A DNA stretch of 64,000 nucleotides from Solobacterium sp. GTDB lineage: Bacteria > Bacillota_I > Bacilli_A > Erysipelotrichales > Erysipelotrichaceae. Positions 8,734 through 17,811 of this stretch are shown here, piece after piece (position 1 is the first letter of the stretch; each line of letters starts with the position of its first letter). Below the pieces are notes generated by a model that was not told where the DNA came from, did not search any database, and saw nothing but the letters and a program-made list of their open reading frames with translations. The position numbers and the translations under genes are program-made. The stretch is taken from assembly GCA_017430925.1 (NCBI GenBank), contig JAFRMA010000053.1:51338-115337 (forward strand). The letters run 5' to 3'.

Positions 8734-9500
8734 TCCTCTGAAAGCCATAGTTCCAGACTTAACGCAAAGTCTTCCGTTTCATCGTATTTCGGTTCGATGG
8801 AGATCACCGGCTGATCCAGCAAATCGGAAGGAATATCCCGATAGGAGAGAAGATCCTCATAGAGTATTCTTTTCCTGAGGTCTGTGACAGGCTTTTCGAA
8901 ACAACATATCTTCAGATTTGTATTCTCCGGTATCAGATACAAGATATTCCGTAAGTGAGTCCTGACAGGAGTAATCTTCTCCTCAGGACTTTTTCTTTTC
9001 AAAAATGCCTTTAACGTTTCCGCAGGTTCGATCATCATGGAGGTCATGCCTATGCTTAAGGCATGGCCAAGGCTATCCATGGTACGGCAGAGATCTTCGT
9101 TGTAGTGACGTTCCCTGCCCATCTTTGCCAGATTCAGGATTGTTTGGCCTGCTTCACTGAATAAGATATCGTGATTCAGATATAACTGGTAGATATCCAG
9201 GCATCCCTGCGCAAAACCATTCTCTGATTCATCGATATGTAAACGGGTATCCGGTTTCTGTATGCGGATGTAATGGTCTTCCCAACTTTTTAAAGCAGCC
9301 AGAAGACGTGAATCCGAGTAATGATTCGTCCACTCATCCAGACCACGGATGATCTCTTCAGCCGCATCTTTGATCTTCGGATCCCGGATCTCTTCAAACA
9401 AGGATAATGCCGCATAGTACAGAGATAGTGATTCATAGCTTTCCAGGGCCTTCTCACCATTCCTGTAGATCTGTACGAATAATTCCTGATCTTGTGTCAT
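8721..9500 (-). CDS. Conserved-looking protein of unknown function
   Basis: This 259-residue, largely helical and acidic soluble protein has no signal peptide, membrane segment or motif that I recognise. The N-terminal two thirds look like packed helices (repeated Leu/Tyr/Ala-rich stretches); the C-terminus is more mixed and ends with an acidic tail. It begins 9 bases after the stop of the MuiA-like gene and shares its terminator, so the two are co-transcribed and may act together. Confidence 0.6.
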   Translation of the reverse strand: MTQDQELFVQIYRNGEKALESYESLSLYYAALSLFEEIRDPKIKDAAEEIIRGLDEWTNHYSDSRLLAALKSWEDHYIRIQKPDTRLHIDESENGFAQGCLDIYQLYLNHDILFSEAGQTILNLAKMGRERHYNEDLCRTMDSLGHALSIGMTSMMIEPAETLKAFLKRKSPEEKITPVRTHLRNILYLIPENTNLKICCFEKPVTDLRKRILYEDLLSYRDIPSDLLDQPVISIEPKYDETEDFALSLELWLSEEDHS

Positions 9501-9509
9501 AGGAACCGG

Positions 9510-11087
9510 TTATTCCACTCTGGTGCCGCATTCCGGACAGAATGTGCCGTATACTTTAGAACCGCAAACCGGGCAGAAACGATTACTGTTTTTTGTCTCA
9601 AAGATCGTTTTATCTTTCGGCCAGCTGACTTTATACGCATTGACCAGAGTCCTGGACTGACCTGCCGGTACGGTAATATTCCAGGTCAGGATACCGCGGT
9701 CATCCGCACTTGCATGATCATTGTTTATGACTTCGGTCACAATACTCTTATCCTGGGATACCGGCATCTGATCGTATACTGTTATCTTGACTTCCTGATC
9801 TTTGTTGTTTATGACAGACAGTTCATACGTATATTCTGTTGTCTTCTGGTTTTTAAGCAGTGCTTCGGTTGTCTTTTTCTTTTTCTCGGTACGGCTGACA
9901 TGGATGGCTTCTTCCTTGCCTAAGGAGATGGAGAGGGTATCCTTATCACGGTCAGACTTGATGGATGTAGAACCTACATAAGTATCATCAAGATAGATGG
10001 AAGTTTTTCCGCTGACCATTGCCGGAAGATCCGCACTTTTGAAATCGGCGGTAAGGAACGCCCGGGGATTCAGTTTCGGGAAAGCTGTGATCCGGTACTC
10101 ACAGGGGATCTCGTACTTCTGCAGGTCTGCCATGGTGCCTTCGGTATCGGCAGGGATGTCCTTTGTGCCTGGAAGTACATACTCTGTCATTGTCTCGGAA
10201 GTGTTGATCTCCGCTTCCGGCATCTCCATCATATCCAGTTCGGCAGTTTCTTCTACGGCAGTATCTTCCATAGCCATCATCGGCATGGCTGCCTTGGCCA
10301 TATTCCTGCCTCCGGCCATTGCGGAAGAGAGCGTTCTCCGCTTTGGCTCAGGACGGGAGAAACTCAGATATACGGGATCCAGTACAGGTAAGTCACTCTG
10401 TACGGAAGGGTTGCCGGTAAACAGGGATACCTTGATATCCTTCCAGTCTTCCGCGGTATTCTGGAAGATCCGCGCGCGTACTTTCAGGGTCATCGGGTCT
10501 TTCGCGTTTGTATGAAGCTCATAGACCGGCATCCAGGATGCGGCGTTGTCATGGTAGGTCAGTTCAAAAGGATATGTACCGGCTTTCTCAGAAATAATCT
10601 CAGCGCAGAGAACCGGCTGCTGTTCCTTACGGAGAACTTCATTCAGTCGTTTCTCCAGACGTTTGAGTTCTTTCTTTTCCAGGATGATCTTTTTCTGAAG
10701 CATGGAAATCTGCCCGGGGAGAGAAGTGATGTATTTCTGGATCTCCTGGATATTCTGTTCACTGCGTCCGGAAAAATTGCCGTTTTCTTTCCAGAGATTG
10801 ATCTGTAACTCACAGAGTTCAATATTCTGTTTCCGTTCATTGATTTCTTCACGAATCTGATCACTTTCGGTTTCTTCATCATCATCCTGGTAGAAGAAGC
10901 GGATATCTGTCAGCTGGATCCCGGCCGGGAAATAGAGTCTGGCACTGTCAAAATCGGACTGTGTACTTAATCCACAGATGTGTAAGGTGTTCTGTCCTTC
11001 CTGAAGGTCAGCTTTACCATTCCGGGTGATTTCCGCACCCTGACGGTAGATCTGTACCTGTCTGATATCTGTCTGAATCATTGTCAT
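9510..11087 (-). CDS. MuiA-family (DUF4139) protein with a C-terminal zinc ribbon
   Basis: The 525-residue protein has the N-terminal DUF4140-like beta domain (about 5-100), a coiled-coil arm (about 75-150), and the DUF4139 beta-rich domain seen in the mucoidy-inhibitor MuiA family (about 165-500). The family's biochemical role is not established. The C-terminus carries a zinc ribbon with two CxxC pairs (FCPVCG and FCPECG), which is not a usual MuiA feature as far as I recall. ACGGAGGT lies 8 bases before the ATG, and TACAAT further upstream may be the -10 box. The gene is the first of a two-gene operon. Confidence 0.8.
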   Translation of the reverse strand: MTMIQTDIRQVQIYRQGAEITRNGKADLQEGQNTLHICGLSTQSDFDSARLYFPAGIQLTDIRFFYQDDDEETESDQIREEINERKQNIELCELQINLWKENGNFSGRSEQNIQEIQKYITSLPGQISMLQKKIILEKKELKRLEKRLNEVLRKEQQPVLCAEIISEKAGTYPFELTYHDNAASWMPVYELHTNAKDPMTLKVRARIFQNTAEDWKDIKVSLFTGNPSVQSDLPVLDPVYLSFSRPEPKRRTLSSAMAGGRNMAKAAMPMMAMEDTAVEETAELDMMEMPEAEINTSETMTEYVLPGTKDIPADTEGTMADLQKYEIPCEYRITAFPKLNPRAFLTADFKSADLPAMVSGKTSIYLDDTYVGSTSIKSDRDKDTLSISLGKEEAIHVSRTEKKKKTTEALLKNQKTTEYTYELSVINNKDQEVKITVYDQMPVSQDKSIVTEVINNDHASADDRGILTWNITVPAGQSRTLVNAYKVSWPKDKTIFETKNSNRFCPVCGSKVYGTFCPECGTRVE

Positions 11088-11190
11088 GTTCGGGTACCTC
11101 CGTTAATACTATTGTAGCAGAACGGTATACACAAAAACCCCGGAAACAGAGATATAATAAATTAAGAATAATTATCAGGAGAACATGATC

Positions 11191-11943
11191 ATGGAAGAAT
11201 TCTATATTGTTGAGGATGGTCTGCGGCTTCATGCGAAACTCGAGAAACCGGAGGGAAAGAATCACTGTCCTTTAATGATTCTGGTTCACGGCTTAACCGG
11301 GAATATGGAAGAGAGACATATCCTGGGAATCAAGGATGCGGTATTATCTGCGGGGATTGCGGTCCTCCGGGTAGAGATGTACGGACACGGACAGAGTGAC
11401 GGGAACTTCTACGATCATACGATCTTGAAGTGGCTCACGAACGCGATGACCGTAACAGACTATGTACAGACCCTGGACTTTGTGACAGATGTATACCTGT
11501 GCGGACATTCCCAGGGAGGATTACTGACCCTGATTGCTTCAGGTGTACGTCCGGATGCGTACAAGGCAGCGATCCTGTTGTCTCCGGGAATCAATATCGT
11601 GGATATCGGCAAACGCGGGTGGGACGGAGGTTTCCTGTTTTACCCGGAAAGACCAACTGATGACCTGGTGTTCAAGGGACTCCGGATCGGCGGAAATTAT
11701 GTCCGTGCCGCGCGCCTGATCAACGTCAATGAACTGGCGGAACATTACCATAGACCGGTATTGATCGTTCACGGAGATCAGGATATCACCGTACCGTTGG
11801 CGTATTCTGTGGATATTGCGGAAAAGTACGCCGATAGTAAGTTGGTCATCATTCCTGGAGATACGCACTGTTATGACAATCATCTGGACCAGGTAGAAAA
11901 AACCGTAAAAGAATTCCTGTTATCTTTACCGCAGGAATTGTGA
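11191..11943 (+). CDS. Alpha/beta hydrolase, likely esterase
   Basis: This is a 250-residue serine hydrolase. The catalytic triad is visible as Ser107 in GHSQGG, Asp198 in GDQDITVP, and His226 in GDTHCYD. The oxyanion region is HGLTGN. The overall pattern is close to the cinnamoyl/feruloyl esterases of gut bacteria (Est1E/LJ0536 style), but the substrate cannot be told from sequence. No signal peptide is present, so it acts in the cytosol. AGGAG lies 9 bases before the ATG at 11191; an ATG two codons earlier (11185) is too close to it. A TATAAT lies upstream near 11153. Confidence 0.85.
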   Translation: MEEFYIVEDGLRLHAKLEKPEGKNHCPLMILVHGLTGNMEERHILGIKDAVLSAGIAVLRVEMYGHGQSDGNFYDHTILKWLTNAMTVTDYVQTLDFVTDVYLCGHSQGGLLTLIASGVRPDAYKAAILLSPGINIVDIGKRGWDGGFLFYPERPTDDLVFKGLRIGGNYVRAARLINVNELAEHYHRPVLIVHGDQDITVPLAYSVDIAEKYADSKLVIIPGDTHCYDNHLDQVEKTVKEFLLSLPQEL

Positions 11944-11967
11944 AACAAGTCAGATTTACAGTATAAT
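11938..11967 (+). promoter_or_regulatory. Promoter of the UMF1-type transporter operon
   Basis: TTGTGA (11938-11943) and TATAAT (11962-11967) are spaced by 18 bases, overlapping the end of the esterase gene. Transcription would begin near 11974, ahead of AAGGGGATAACT and the ATG at 12006. Confidence 0.5.
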
Positions 11968-12005
11968 GACTAAAGTAACGTGTATCAAACAATAAGGGGA
12001 TAACT

Positions 12006-13277
12006 ATGTTTAAGAATTTAACGAAAACAGAACGTGCCTGGGTCCTTTACGATGTAGGAAACAGTGCTTTTACCATGTTAGCCTGTTCCCTGATCCCGAT
12101 CTGGTTTAAACAACTGGCGATCGGTGACGCTCCGGGACAAATCTCTTCCGACAACGCGACGGCGTATTATTCACTATCTATTGCGATTGTTACAGTAATA
12201 GTAGCGATCCTCGGCCCGATCTGCGGAGCTCTGGCAGATCATAAGGGAAGAAAGAAGATCTTCTTTACCACGGCAGTAGCACTTGGTGTCGTTGGCTGTA
12301 TCCTGAACGGTTTTGCGACCGGATGGATGTCTTTCCTGGTAATTTATGTACTGGCCAAGATCTTCTATTCCGCGTCATTGACCTTCTACGATTCCATGTT
12401 AAACGATGTTACGACCGAAGAAAGAATGGACCAGGTATCTTCCTACGGCTATGCCTGGGGTTATATCGGATCCTGTATACCGTTTACTCTGGCTTTGATC
12501 GCGTATATCCTCAGCGGCGGTCTGAGTGAGAATCTGATGTGGTTCTCTCCGTCTGTAGGTAAGATCATCGGCTTTACGATTACAGCTGTATGGTGGTTTA
12601 TCGTTACCGTACCTCTGATCAAGAATTATAAACAGATCAACTATGTAGAGAATACCAAGGGATCTGTCCGTCATGTCTTCGCACAGATCGGAAATACACT
12701 GAAAAAGATCGTTACCAGAGACAAAAAGGTCATGTACTTCCTGATCGCCTTCTTCCTGTATATTGACGGTGTCGGAACGATTATTGACAACTGTATCAAT
12801 ATCGGTACAGACCTGGGTCTTCCTACAGTAGGACAGGTGATCTTCCTGCTGGCAACACAGGTCGTTGCCTGGATCGGTTCTCTGGTCTTTGCGAATCTCT
12901 CCAAGAAGTATGATACTGTTACTCTGATCCTGATTTGTATCGTTGGTTATTTCGCTGTATGCCTCTATGCGCTGACCTTGAAGACATTACTCCACTTCGG
13001 TATCCTGGCATTCGGTGTAGGATGTTTCCAGGGTTCGATTCAGTCCATGTCAAGAAGTTACTTCTCCAAGATCATTCCGGCAGAGAATTCCGGTGAATAC
13101 TTCGGTATTTATGATATCTTCGCGAAAGGCGCAAGTTTCCTGGGTTCTGCGGTAATTGCGGCAGTCAAGCTGATGGGTGGTACGATCAATATCGCGGTTG
13201 CGTCCCTGGCAATCTTCTTCCTGCTTGGATTCATTTTCCTGAAGATCTCCGACCGTCAGGAAAAGGCTCTTAACTGA
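12006..13277 (+). CDS. MFS transporter, UMF1/Atg22 family
   Basis: This 423-residue membrane protein has about twelve hydrophobic helices and the family's typical N-terminus (LTKTERAWVLYDVGNSAF), with the MFS loop motif ADHKGRKK after helix 3. The family resembles yeast Atg22, and bacterial substrates are mostly unknown. It ends as TGATG, so the stop shares a base with the next ATG. The phosphodiester glycosidase gene is therefore coupled to it, hinting that the transporter handles a sugar-linked compound. Confidence 0.85.
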   Translation: MFKNLTKTERAWVLYDVGNSAFTMLACSLIPIWFKQLAIGDAPGQISSDNATAYYSLSIAIVTVIVAILGPICGALADHKGRKKIFFTTAVALGVVGCILNGFATGWMSFLVIYVLAKIFYSASLTFYDSMLNDVTTEERMDQVSSYGYAWGYIGSCIPFTLALIAYILSGGLSENLMWFSPSVGKIIGFTITAVWWFIVTVPLIKNYKQINYVENTKGSVRHVFAQIGNTLKKIVTRDKKVMYFLIAFFLYIDGVGTIIDNCINIGTDLGLPTVGQVIFLLATQVVAWIGSLVFANLSKKYDTVTLILICIVGYFAVCLYALTLKTLLHFGILAFGVGCFQGSIQSMSRSYFSKIIPAENSGEYFGIYDIFAKGASFLGSAVIAAVKLMGGTINIAVASLAIFFLLGFIFLKISDRQEKALN

Positions 13278-14611
13278 TGTTTACCTCTGAAATAAAAACC
13301 TATACGTACACAAACAAGGAAATACAGCGTGTACAGATCCTCCACTTGGAAGACTGGCACCATATTTCCTTTTTTAAGCCTGCGTACTCCGAAGATGCCT
13401 TCCGCCAGCTTTGCGACCTCTACAGTAACTACATGGTTAAGAAGTATGCGTATGTTCAGGGCATGAACCTGTTGTTTACACTGCCGGAAGATCTTCGTCT
13501 GCCATGGACAGATCATCCACGTTACGGAGTACTGTATGATCCGCTCTGTGTGGTCAGCGCGATGTTCCGGGACCATATCACGTTGAAAAACAAGCGCCTG
13601 GTGTTCCGGGATAAACATACCGAAGAACTGTATCATCAGTTACATGAGAAGGGATGTATACACCTTGCCGGCGGTAAACTGCCTGTACTGTCGGTACTTC
13701 CTGTACGCAAAAGCTTCGGTTTCCTGAGTCAGGAGAAAAAAGATGCCCGGATGAAAGTCAACGCGTCTTTCTTTACCATGAACTCTCTTGATATCGGTAC
13801 GGTATATGACAGTCTGGCGACAGGCATAGGATTGTGCGTACAACGCGGAGAAATTCTGAATCCGCCGTTGTTTGACCGGGAAGTATTCACAGTTGATTTA
13901 CTGGGTAGGACTGCTGTACGAAAGATCAGTCTCAAAGACCTGGATATCCGGATCGGGAATAAGCGGTACCATGACGGTGAAAACTGCCGGATTCTGACCA
14001 GACCGGAACATATTTATACACCCCGGCATGGATATGATTTGATCGTGGTTGACAAGCAGGTGACAGCTTTCCGCAGAGGCGGCGGAATGATTCCTTCTTC
14101 CGGTTTTGTGATCCATACGGATATCCTTCCGGAACTACCTGACACACAGGTACGTTATGAAGGCCTGGAAGACTTGTTGTTTGCGGTGCAGGCAGGGAAC
14201 AGTACAGTGATCAACGGAGTGCCGGCAAACCGCTTCCATTCCTCATTCCATGACCTGAAGAAGCCCTGGATCCCTCCGTATCCGCCAACATTATATCCGC
14301 TGGATTACGCGGGAGATCGTGCTCCCCGGATCGTGATTGGGGCAGACATGCAGGACCGGCTGATGATCCTGTGGTTTGAAGGCGCAGGCAAATACGGATA
14401 TCAGCCCGGGCAGGAAAGCTGCGGCGCAACCTTGAAGGAAGCCGCAGAAATCTGTGCAGAACTGGGAATGAAAAACGGAGTTCACCTGGACGGAGGCGGA
14501 TCAGCCCAGATCTTATGCGCAAACAAGAGGGAGTTACTTCTGTCTGACCGTGATCCGGTCACATACCGGGAGAATGAAAGGGCAGTCGCTAACGGTCTGA
14601 TCGTGCAATGA
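13277..14611 (+). CDS. Phosphodiester glycosidase (NAGPA-domain) family protein
   Basis: This 444-residue protein has a C-terminal half with NAGPA-domain hallmarks: an ESCGATLKEAAEIC helix and the glycine-rich LDGGGSAQ motif near residue 400. The domain cleaves GlcNAc-phosphodiester bonds in the mammalian uncovering enzyme, and bacterial forms may act on wall or lipid phosphodiesters. No signal peptide or membrane helix is evident, so it appears cytosolic, which is unusual for the family. The N-terminal half (1-200) has no domain that I know. It overlaps the upstream transporter gene by one base. Confidence 0.8.
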   Translation: MFTSEIKTYTYTNKEIQRVQILHLEDWHHISFFKPAYSEDAFRQLCDLYSNYMVKKYAYVQGMNLLFTLPEDLRLPWTDHPRYGVLYDPLCVVSAMFRDHITLKNKRLVFRDKHTEELYHQLHEKGCIHLAGGKLPVLSVLPVRKSFGFLSQEKKDARMKVNASFFTMNSLDIGTVYDSLATGIGLCVQRGEILNPPLFDREVFTVDLLGRTAVRKISLKDLDIRIGNKRYHDGENCRILTRPEHIYTPRHGYDLIVVDKQVTAFRRGGGMIPSSGFVIHTDILPELPDTQVRYEGLEDLLFAVQAGNSTVINGVPANRFHSSFHDLKKPWIPPYPPTLYPLDYAGDRAPRIVIGADMQDRLMILWFEGAGKYGYQPGQESCGATLKEAAEICAELGMKNGVHLDGGGSAQILCANKRELLLSDRDPVTYRENERAVANGLIVQ

Positions 14612-14641
14612 TTCCCTGCTTGTTTATGTTAGAATAATTTC

Positions 14642-15565
14642 ATGCAGGAAATGAACGGGATAAACAACGATATGCAGAAGAAAACATTGATTATCGGTTC
14701 TGCTGTTGCCGATATTACCATCCGGGTGGATCATCTTCCCGGTCTTGAGGAAGATGTCAATCCCTATTCCCAGACCATGCATCTGGGTGGATGTGCATAC
14801 AATACAGCCAATATGTTCAGGCTGATGAAGGAACCCTTTGACTTATGCGCACCGGTGGGGACAGGCATCTACGGAGACTTTGTCCGAAGAAAGCTGGAGG
14901 AAAAGGGTGTCAGGATCTTGTTTGACAGCCCGGACGAGAACGGATGCTGCTACTGCATAGTGGATGAACAGGGGAGGAGAACTTTCCTGAGTGTCCATGG
15001 TGCTGAATACCGCTTTGAAAAGAAATGGTTCGATCGTCTGGATGCGGATGCCTATACCATGGGCTACTGCTGCGGCTTTGAACTTGAAGAAGACAGCGGG
15101 GAATACATTCTGGACTTTTTCAGAAACCATCCGTCACTGCCGTTCTGCTACGCACCCGGTCCGAGAATCATGAGTGTTCCGCAGGATCGCCAGGAAGCCC
15201 TGCTGGATCTTCATCCGCTGCTTCATCTCAACTTGAAGGAAGCCCGTGCTCTTCTGCGCAGAACGAAGACAGAACCGGAAGAAATGCGTATCTGTGCAGG
15301 CCTGCTGGCGGAAAGAACCGGGAATACCGTAATTATTACGGACGGTGCGAACGGCTGCGGTTGTATGGAAAACGGACAGTGGATGTTCGTGCCCGCTGAA
15401 CCTCTGGATCATGTGATCGACAGTACCGGTGCCGGGGATGCGCATATTGGTACTTATCTTGCCTGCCGGCAGAAGGGCATGTGCACATATGATGCTCTTG
15501 TGCAGGCATCCCATATCGGGGCCAGAGTATGTACTGTCCACGGGGCAGTCCTGGAAGATTTGTAA
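14642..15565 (+). CDS. PfkB-family carbohydrate kinase
   Basis: This 307-residue sugar or nucleoside kinase has the N-terminal GSAVADI strand, the GG(C)AYNTA motif, and the C-terminal IDSTGAGDAHIG signature with the catalytic Asp. The acceptor could be fructose, ribose, a nucleoside or another sugar. The ATG at 14642 sits at the predicted transcription start of an extended -10 (TGT-TAGAAT, TAGAAT at 14630-14635) and lacks a ribosome site, so a leaderless message is possible. The ATG at 14672 gives the more usual N-terminus (MQKKTLIIGS). The gene is single and ends in a strong hairpin. Confidence 0.85.
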   Translation: MQEMNGINNDMQKKTLIIGSAVADITIRVDHLPGLEEDVNPYSQTMHLGGCAYNTANMFRLMKEPFDLCAPVGTGIYGDFVRRKLEEKGVRILFDSPDENGCCYCIVDEQGRRTFLSVHGAEYRFEKKWFDRLDADAYTMGYCCGFELEEDSGEYILDFFRNHPSLPFCYAPGPRIMSVPQDRQEALLDLHPLLHLNLKEARALLRRTKTEPEEMRICAGLLAERTGNTVIITDGANGCGCMENGQWMFVPAEPLDHVIDSTGAGDAHIGTYLACRQKGMCTYDALVQASHIGARVCTVHGAVLEDL

Positions 15566-15582
15566 AACGTTTATGAATAAGA

Positions 15583-15612
15583 AAAGCCCGCTGTTCATGC
15601 GGGCTTTCTGTA
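15583..15612. terminator. Bidirectional terminator between pfkB-like gene and tRNA-Leu
   Basis: AAAGCCCGC (15583-15591) pairs perfectly with GCGGGCTTT (15599-15607). T-rich tracts follow on both strands, so it can end the kinase message and, from the other side, the tRNA transcript. Confidence 0.8.
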
Positions 15613-15618
15613 TTTAAG

Positions 15619-15702
15619 TGGTGCGGATGACAGGACTTGAACCTGCACGTCGGAGACACCAGATTCTAAGTCTGGCGCGTCTGCCAGTTCCGCCACATCC
15701 GC
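15619..15702 (-). tRNA. tRNA-Leu (anticodon TAG), CCA encoded
   Basis: On the minus strand the acceptor stem GCGGATG pairs with CATCCGC, followed by A and an encoded CCA (15621-15619). The T arm reads GTTCAAGTC, the anticodon stem is CCAGA/TCTGG with loop CTTAGAA (anticodon TAG, reading CUA and other CUN codons), and there is a long variable arm as expected for class II tRNA-Leu. Total length is 84 bases including CCA. Confidence 0.96.
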
Positions 15703-15756
15703 AGGCAACGGTATTATAGCATATTCCTGCGTAAGAATACCGTTATCCGGCAATTG

Positions 15757-16971
15757 TTATTTACTCTTTTTCTTCGGAGCTTTCTCTTTCGCAAAGATGT
15801 AGGACGCGAATTTCTGTACTTCTTTTTCCGTCTTGAAGCGGGCGATAAATACCATGTTTCCCATTGCGGAAGACAGGATCTCCGGCATACGTTCGTGCAT
15901 CATGATGTTTTCTCCGTATTTCTGATAGATTTCTTCATCATCGTGCGCATACTGGTAATGATCACGACGTCCCGCATGTACGCAGAAGTACGGGCGTTCC
16001 TGCGAGTACTCCGCATGGTTGTACATAGCCATCTGGGCATAGATCCGGTATACGCTGATATCATTCGCAAAGTTCATCATATCCGGTGTATATCCTCCCG
16101 GCGGACGCATGTTGACTTCCAGACCGACAAGGTCTCCGACCTTGCCCAAGCCGGGCTTATCTTCGGTCAGACGGAAATATTCTGTATGGAAGAAACGGCC
16201 GCGGATATTGAATTCACGGATGACTGCGGAACCATAACGTTCCAGATCTTCCGGAATCTTACGTACGGAATAGTATACAAGTTCATCCTTGTTGTTTACG
16301 ATATCCATGATCGGTTCCGGGAAGATATGCGAGGTCTTGAAGATGATCTTACCGTCCTGGTCAGTAATACCGTCATAGGATACGATATAACCGGGGATAA
16401 ACTCTTCCATGATATAAGACACATCCGGCTTTTCTTCGTAGAATTTTGCCAGTTCTTCATCGTTGCTGATCTTCCACGTAGCGTTGGCACCGACACCGTC
16501 ATCCGGTTTTACAATGACAGGATAACCAACCAGTTCAATAAACTTCTTTCCGTTCTCGTAAGTATCGGTCAGGTGATATCTGGCTGTAGGCACGCCGGCT
16601 CTTTCATAGAATGCCTTCATGTTGGACTTCAGTTTAAAACGCATGACATCTTCAGTTTTATCTCCGGTAGTGATGTTGAAGTCTGTACGTAACCGGGCAT
16701 CCTGTTCCAGCCAGAATTCATTGTTGGATTCCAGCCAGTCAATCTTTCCGTGTTTATGCGCAAACCAGGCAACCGCGCGGTACACTTCATCGTAGTCTTG
16801 AAGAGAACGTACCTGATAGTATTCCGAAGCAGCTTGTTTCATTTCCTCAGGCAGATAATCGTACGGGTCTTCAGCGATACACAGAGAAGTACCTCCGAGT
16901 TCTTTCCAGGCCTGCGGGAACTGATAATAAGATTTAGGGAATGTTGGTGAGATAAATACAAAGTTCTTCAT
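15757..16971 (-). CDS. ATP-grasp domain carboxylate-amine ligase-like protein
   Basis: The 404-residue protein has an N-terminal Rossmann-like region and an ATP-grasp core: the GYPVIVKPDDGVGANAT lysine strand, YIMEEFIPG, and a metal-binding LEVNMRPPGGY near residue 290. It should activate a carboxylate as acyl-phosphate and join it to an amine or thiol; the substrate is unknown. The C-terminus is Lys-rich. I take the ATG at 16971 because GAGG lies 8 bases upstream; a longer frame to 17007 begins with a non-ATG codon. It is divergent from chorismate mutase and stands alone. Confidence 0.82.
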   Translation of the reverse strand: MKNFVFISPTFPKSYYQFPQAWKELGGTSLCIAEDPYDYLPEEMKQAASEYYQVRSLQDYDEVYRAVAWFAHKHGKIDWLESNNEFWLEQDARLRTDFNITTGDKTEDVMRFKLKSNMKAFYERAGVPTARYHLTDTYENGKKFIELVGYPVIVKPDDGVGANATWKISNDEELAKFYEEKPDVSYIMEEFIPGYIVSYDGITDQDGKIIFKTSHIFPEPIMDIVNNKDELVYYSVRKIPEDLERYGSAVIREFNIRGRFFHTEYFRLTEDKPGLGKVGDLVGLEVNMRPPGGYTPDMMNFANDISVYRIYAQMAMYNHAEYSQERPYFCVHAGRRDHYQYAHDDEEIYQKYGENIMMHERMPEILSSAMGNMVFIARFKTEKEVQKFASYIFAKEKAPKKKSK

Positions 16972-17000
16972 TGTGTGGTCCTCAACTATTATTAAGAATT

Positions 17001-17030
17001 TTAACACAGGTCAAGTCTCTGGACTATAAT
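17001..17030 (+). promoter_or_regulatory. Promoter of the chorismate mutase gene
   Basis: TTAACA (17001-17006) and TATAAT (17025-17030) are 18 bases apart, placing the start of transcription near 17037, ahead of AAAGGAAA and the ATG at 17060. The ATP-grasp gene is transcribed the other way from the same interval. Confidence 0.5.
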
Positions 17031-17059
17031 GAAACATAATCAAATGAAAGGAAATGTTT

Positions 17060-17329
17060 ATGAATGATCTGGAATACGCAAGAAATATCATCGATGAAAC
17101 AGACAAGGAACTCGTCCATCTATTTGAAAAGCGAATGAATGCCGTGCAGATCATTCTGCAGTACAAACAGGAACACGGACTGCCGGTATACGATCCGGAA
17201 AGGGAAAAGAATAATCTGGAACAGAGAAGTAAACTGATTAAGTCCGAAGACCTGAAACCGTATTTCCTGCAGTTCTACCAGAGTCTGATGGATATATCCA
17301 GGACATGGCAGGAAGAACACATGGAGTAG
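17060..17329 (+). CDS. Chorismate mutase, AroQ type
   Basis: The 89-residue all-helical protein has the AroQ pattern: R in the first helix (EYARNIIDETDKELVHLF), EKRM, K in ILQYKQEHGLPVYDPERE, and a Gln/Ser-containing last helix (QFYQSLMDISRTWQ). It converts chorismate to prephenate for Phe/Tyr synthesis, though such free-standing copies can be regulatory or detoxifying. AAAGGAAA is 8 bases before the ATG at 17060; the ATG at 17054 is too near it. The YbaK-like gene starts 2 bases after the stop. Confidence 0.85.
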   Translation: MNDLEYARNIIDETDKELVHLFEKRMNAVQIILQYKQEHGLPVYDPEREKNNLEQRSKLIKSEDLKPYFLQFYQSLMDISRTWQEEHME

Positions 17330-17331
17330 TT

Positions 17332-17811
17332 ATGGCAGAGAAGAAAACCAATGCGATGAGGATCCTGGACAGTCAAGGGATCACTTATACAGAACATACC
17401 TATGACTACAGTGACGGGATACTGGACGGTGTATCTGTCGCGAGGAAGGTAGGAGAAAACCCTGACCATGTGTTCAAGACGCTGGTGACCCGTGGGGATG
17501 ACCGGAATTACTATGTCTTTGTGATCCCGGTGGCCGCAAAACTGGATCTGAAGGCAGCCGCCAGAAGTGTCGAAGTCAAGAATATTGAGATGATCCCGCA
17601 GAAGGAACTGTTTCCGCTGACCGGATATGTCCATGGAGGGTGTTCACCCATAGGCATGAAGAAAAAATTCAGGACTGTCATCGATGAAACAGCCCTGATC
17701 ATTGACACGATTATCGTTTCCGGAGGGAAGCTGGGATTCCAGATCGAAGTAGATCCTGAAGATCTGATCCGTGTTACTGAAGCAGAACTTGCCGCAATCA
17801 CCGTTTCCTGA
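17332..17811 (+). CDS. ybaK: Cys-tRNA(Pro)/Cys-tRNA(Cys) deacylase, YbaK/EbsC family
   Basis: The 159-residue protein has the YbaK fold: an N-terminal helix with a Thr/His strand, the conserved K in VFKTLV, the AAKLDLKAAAR helix and the GYVHGGCSPIGMKKK loop. The family hydrolyses Cys mischarged on tRNA-Pro by prolyl-tRNA synthetase. It starts two bases after the aroQ stop using GGAG within that gene's last codons, so the two are co-transcribed. Its 3' end overlaps the converging vanZ-like gene by 14 bases. Confidence 0.88.
   Translation: MAEKKTNAMRILDSQGITYTEHTYDYSDGILDGVSVARKVGENPDHVFKTLVTRGDDRNYYVFVIPVAAKLDLKAAARSVEVKNIEMIPQKELFPLTGYVHGGCSPIGMKKKFRTVIDETALIIDTIIVSGGKLGFQIEVDPEDLIRVTEAELAAITVS

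Noticed and set aside
15754..16692. 312-codon open frame on the plus strand
   Set aside because: It is antisense to the ATP-grasp gene, which has clear family motifs; the antisense product has no recognisable domain and no SD.
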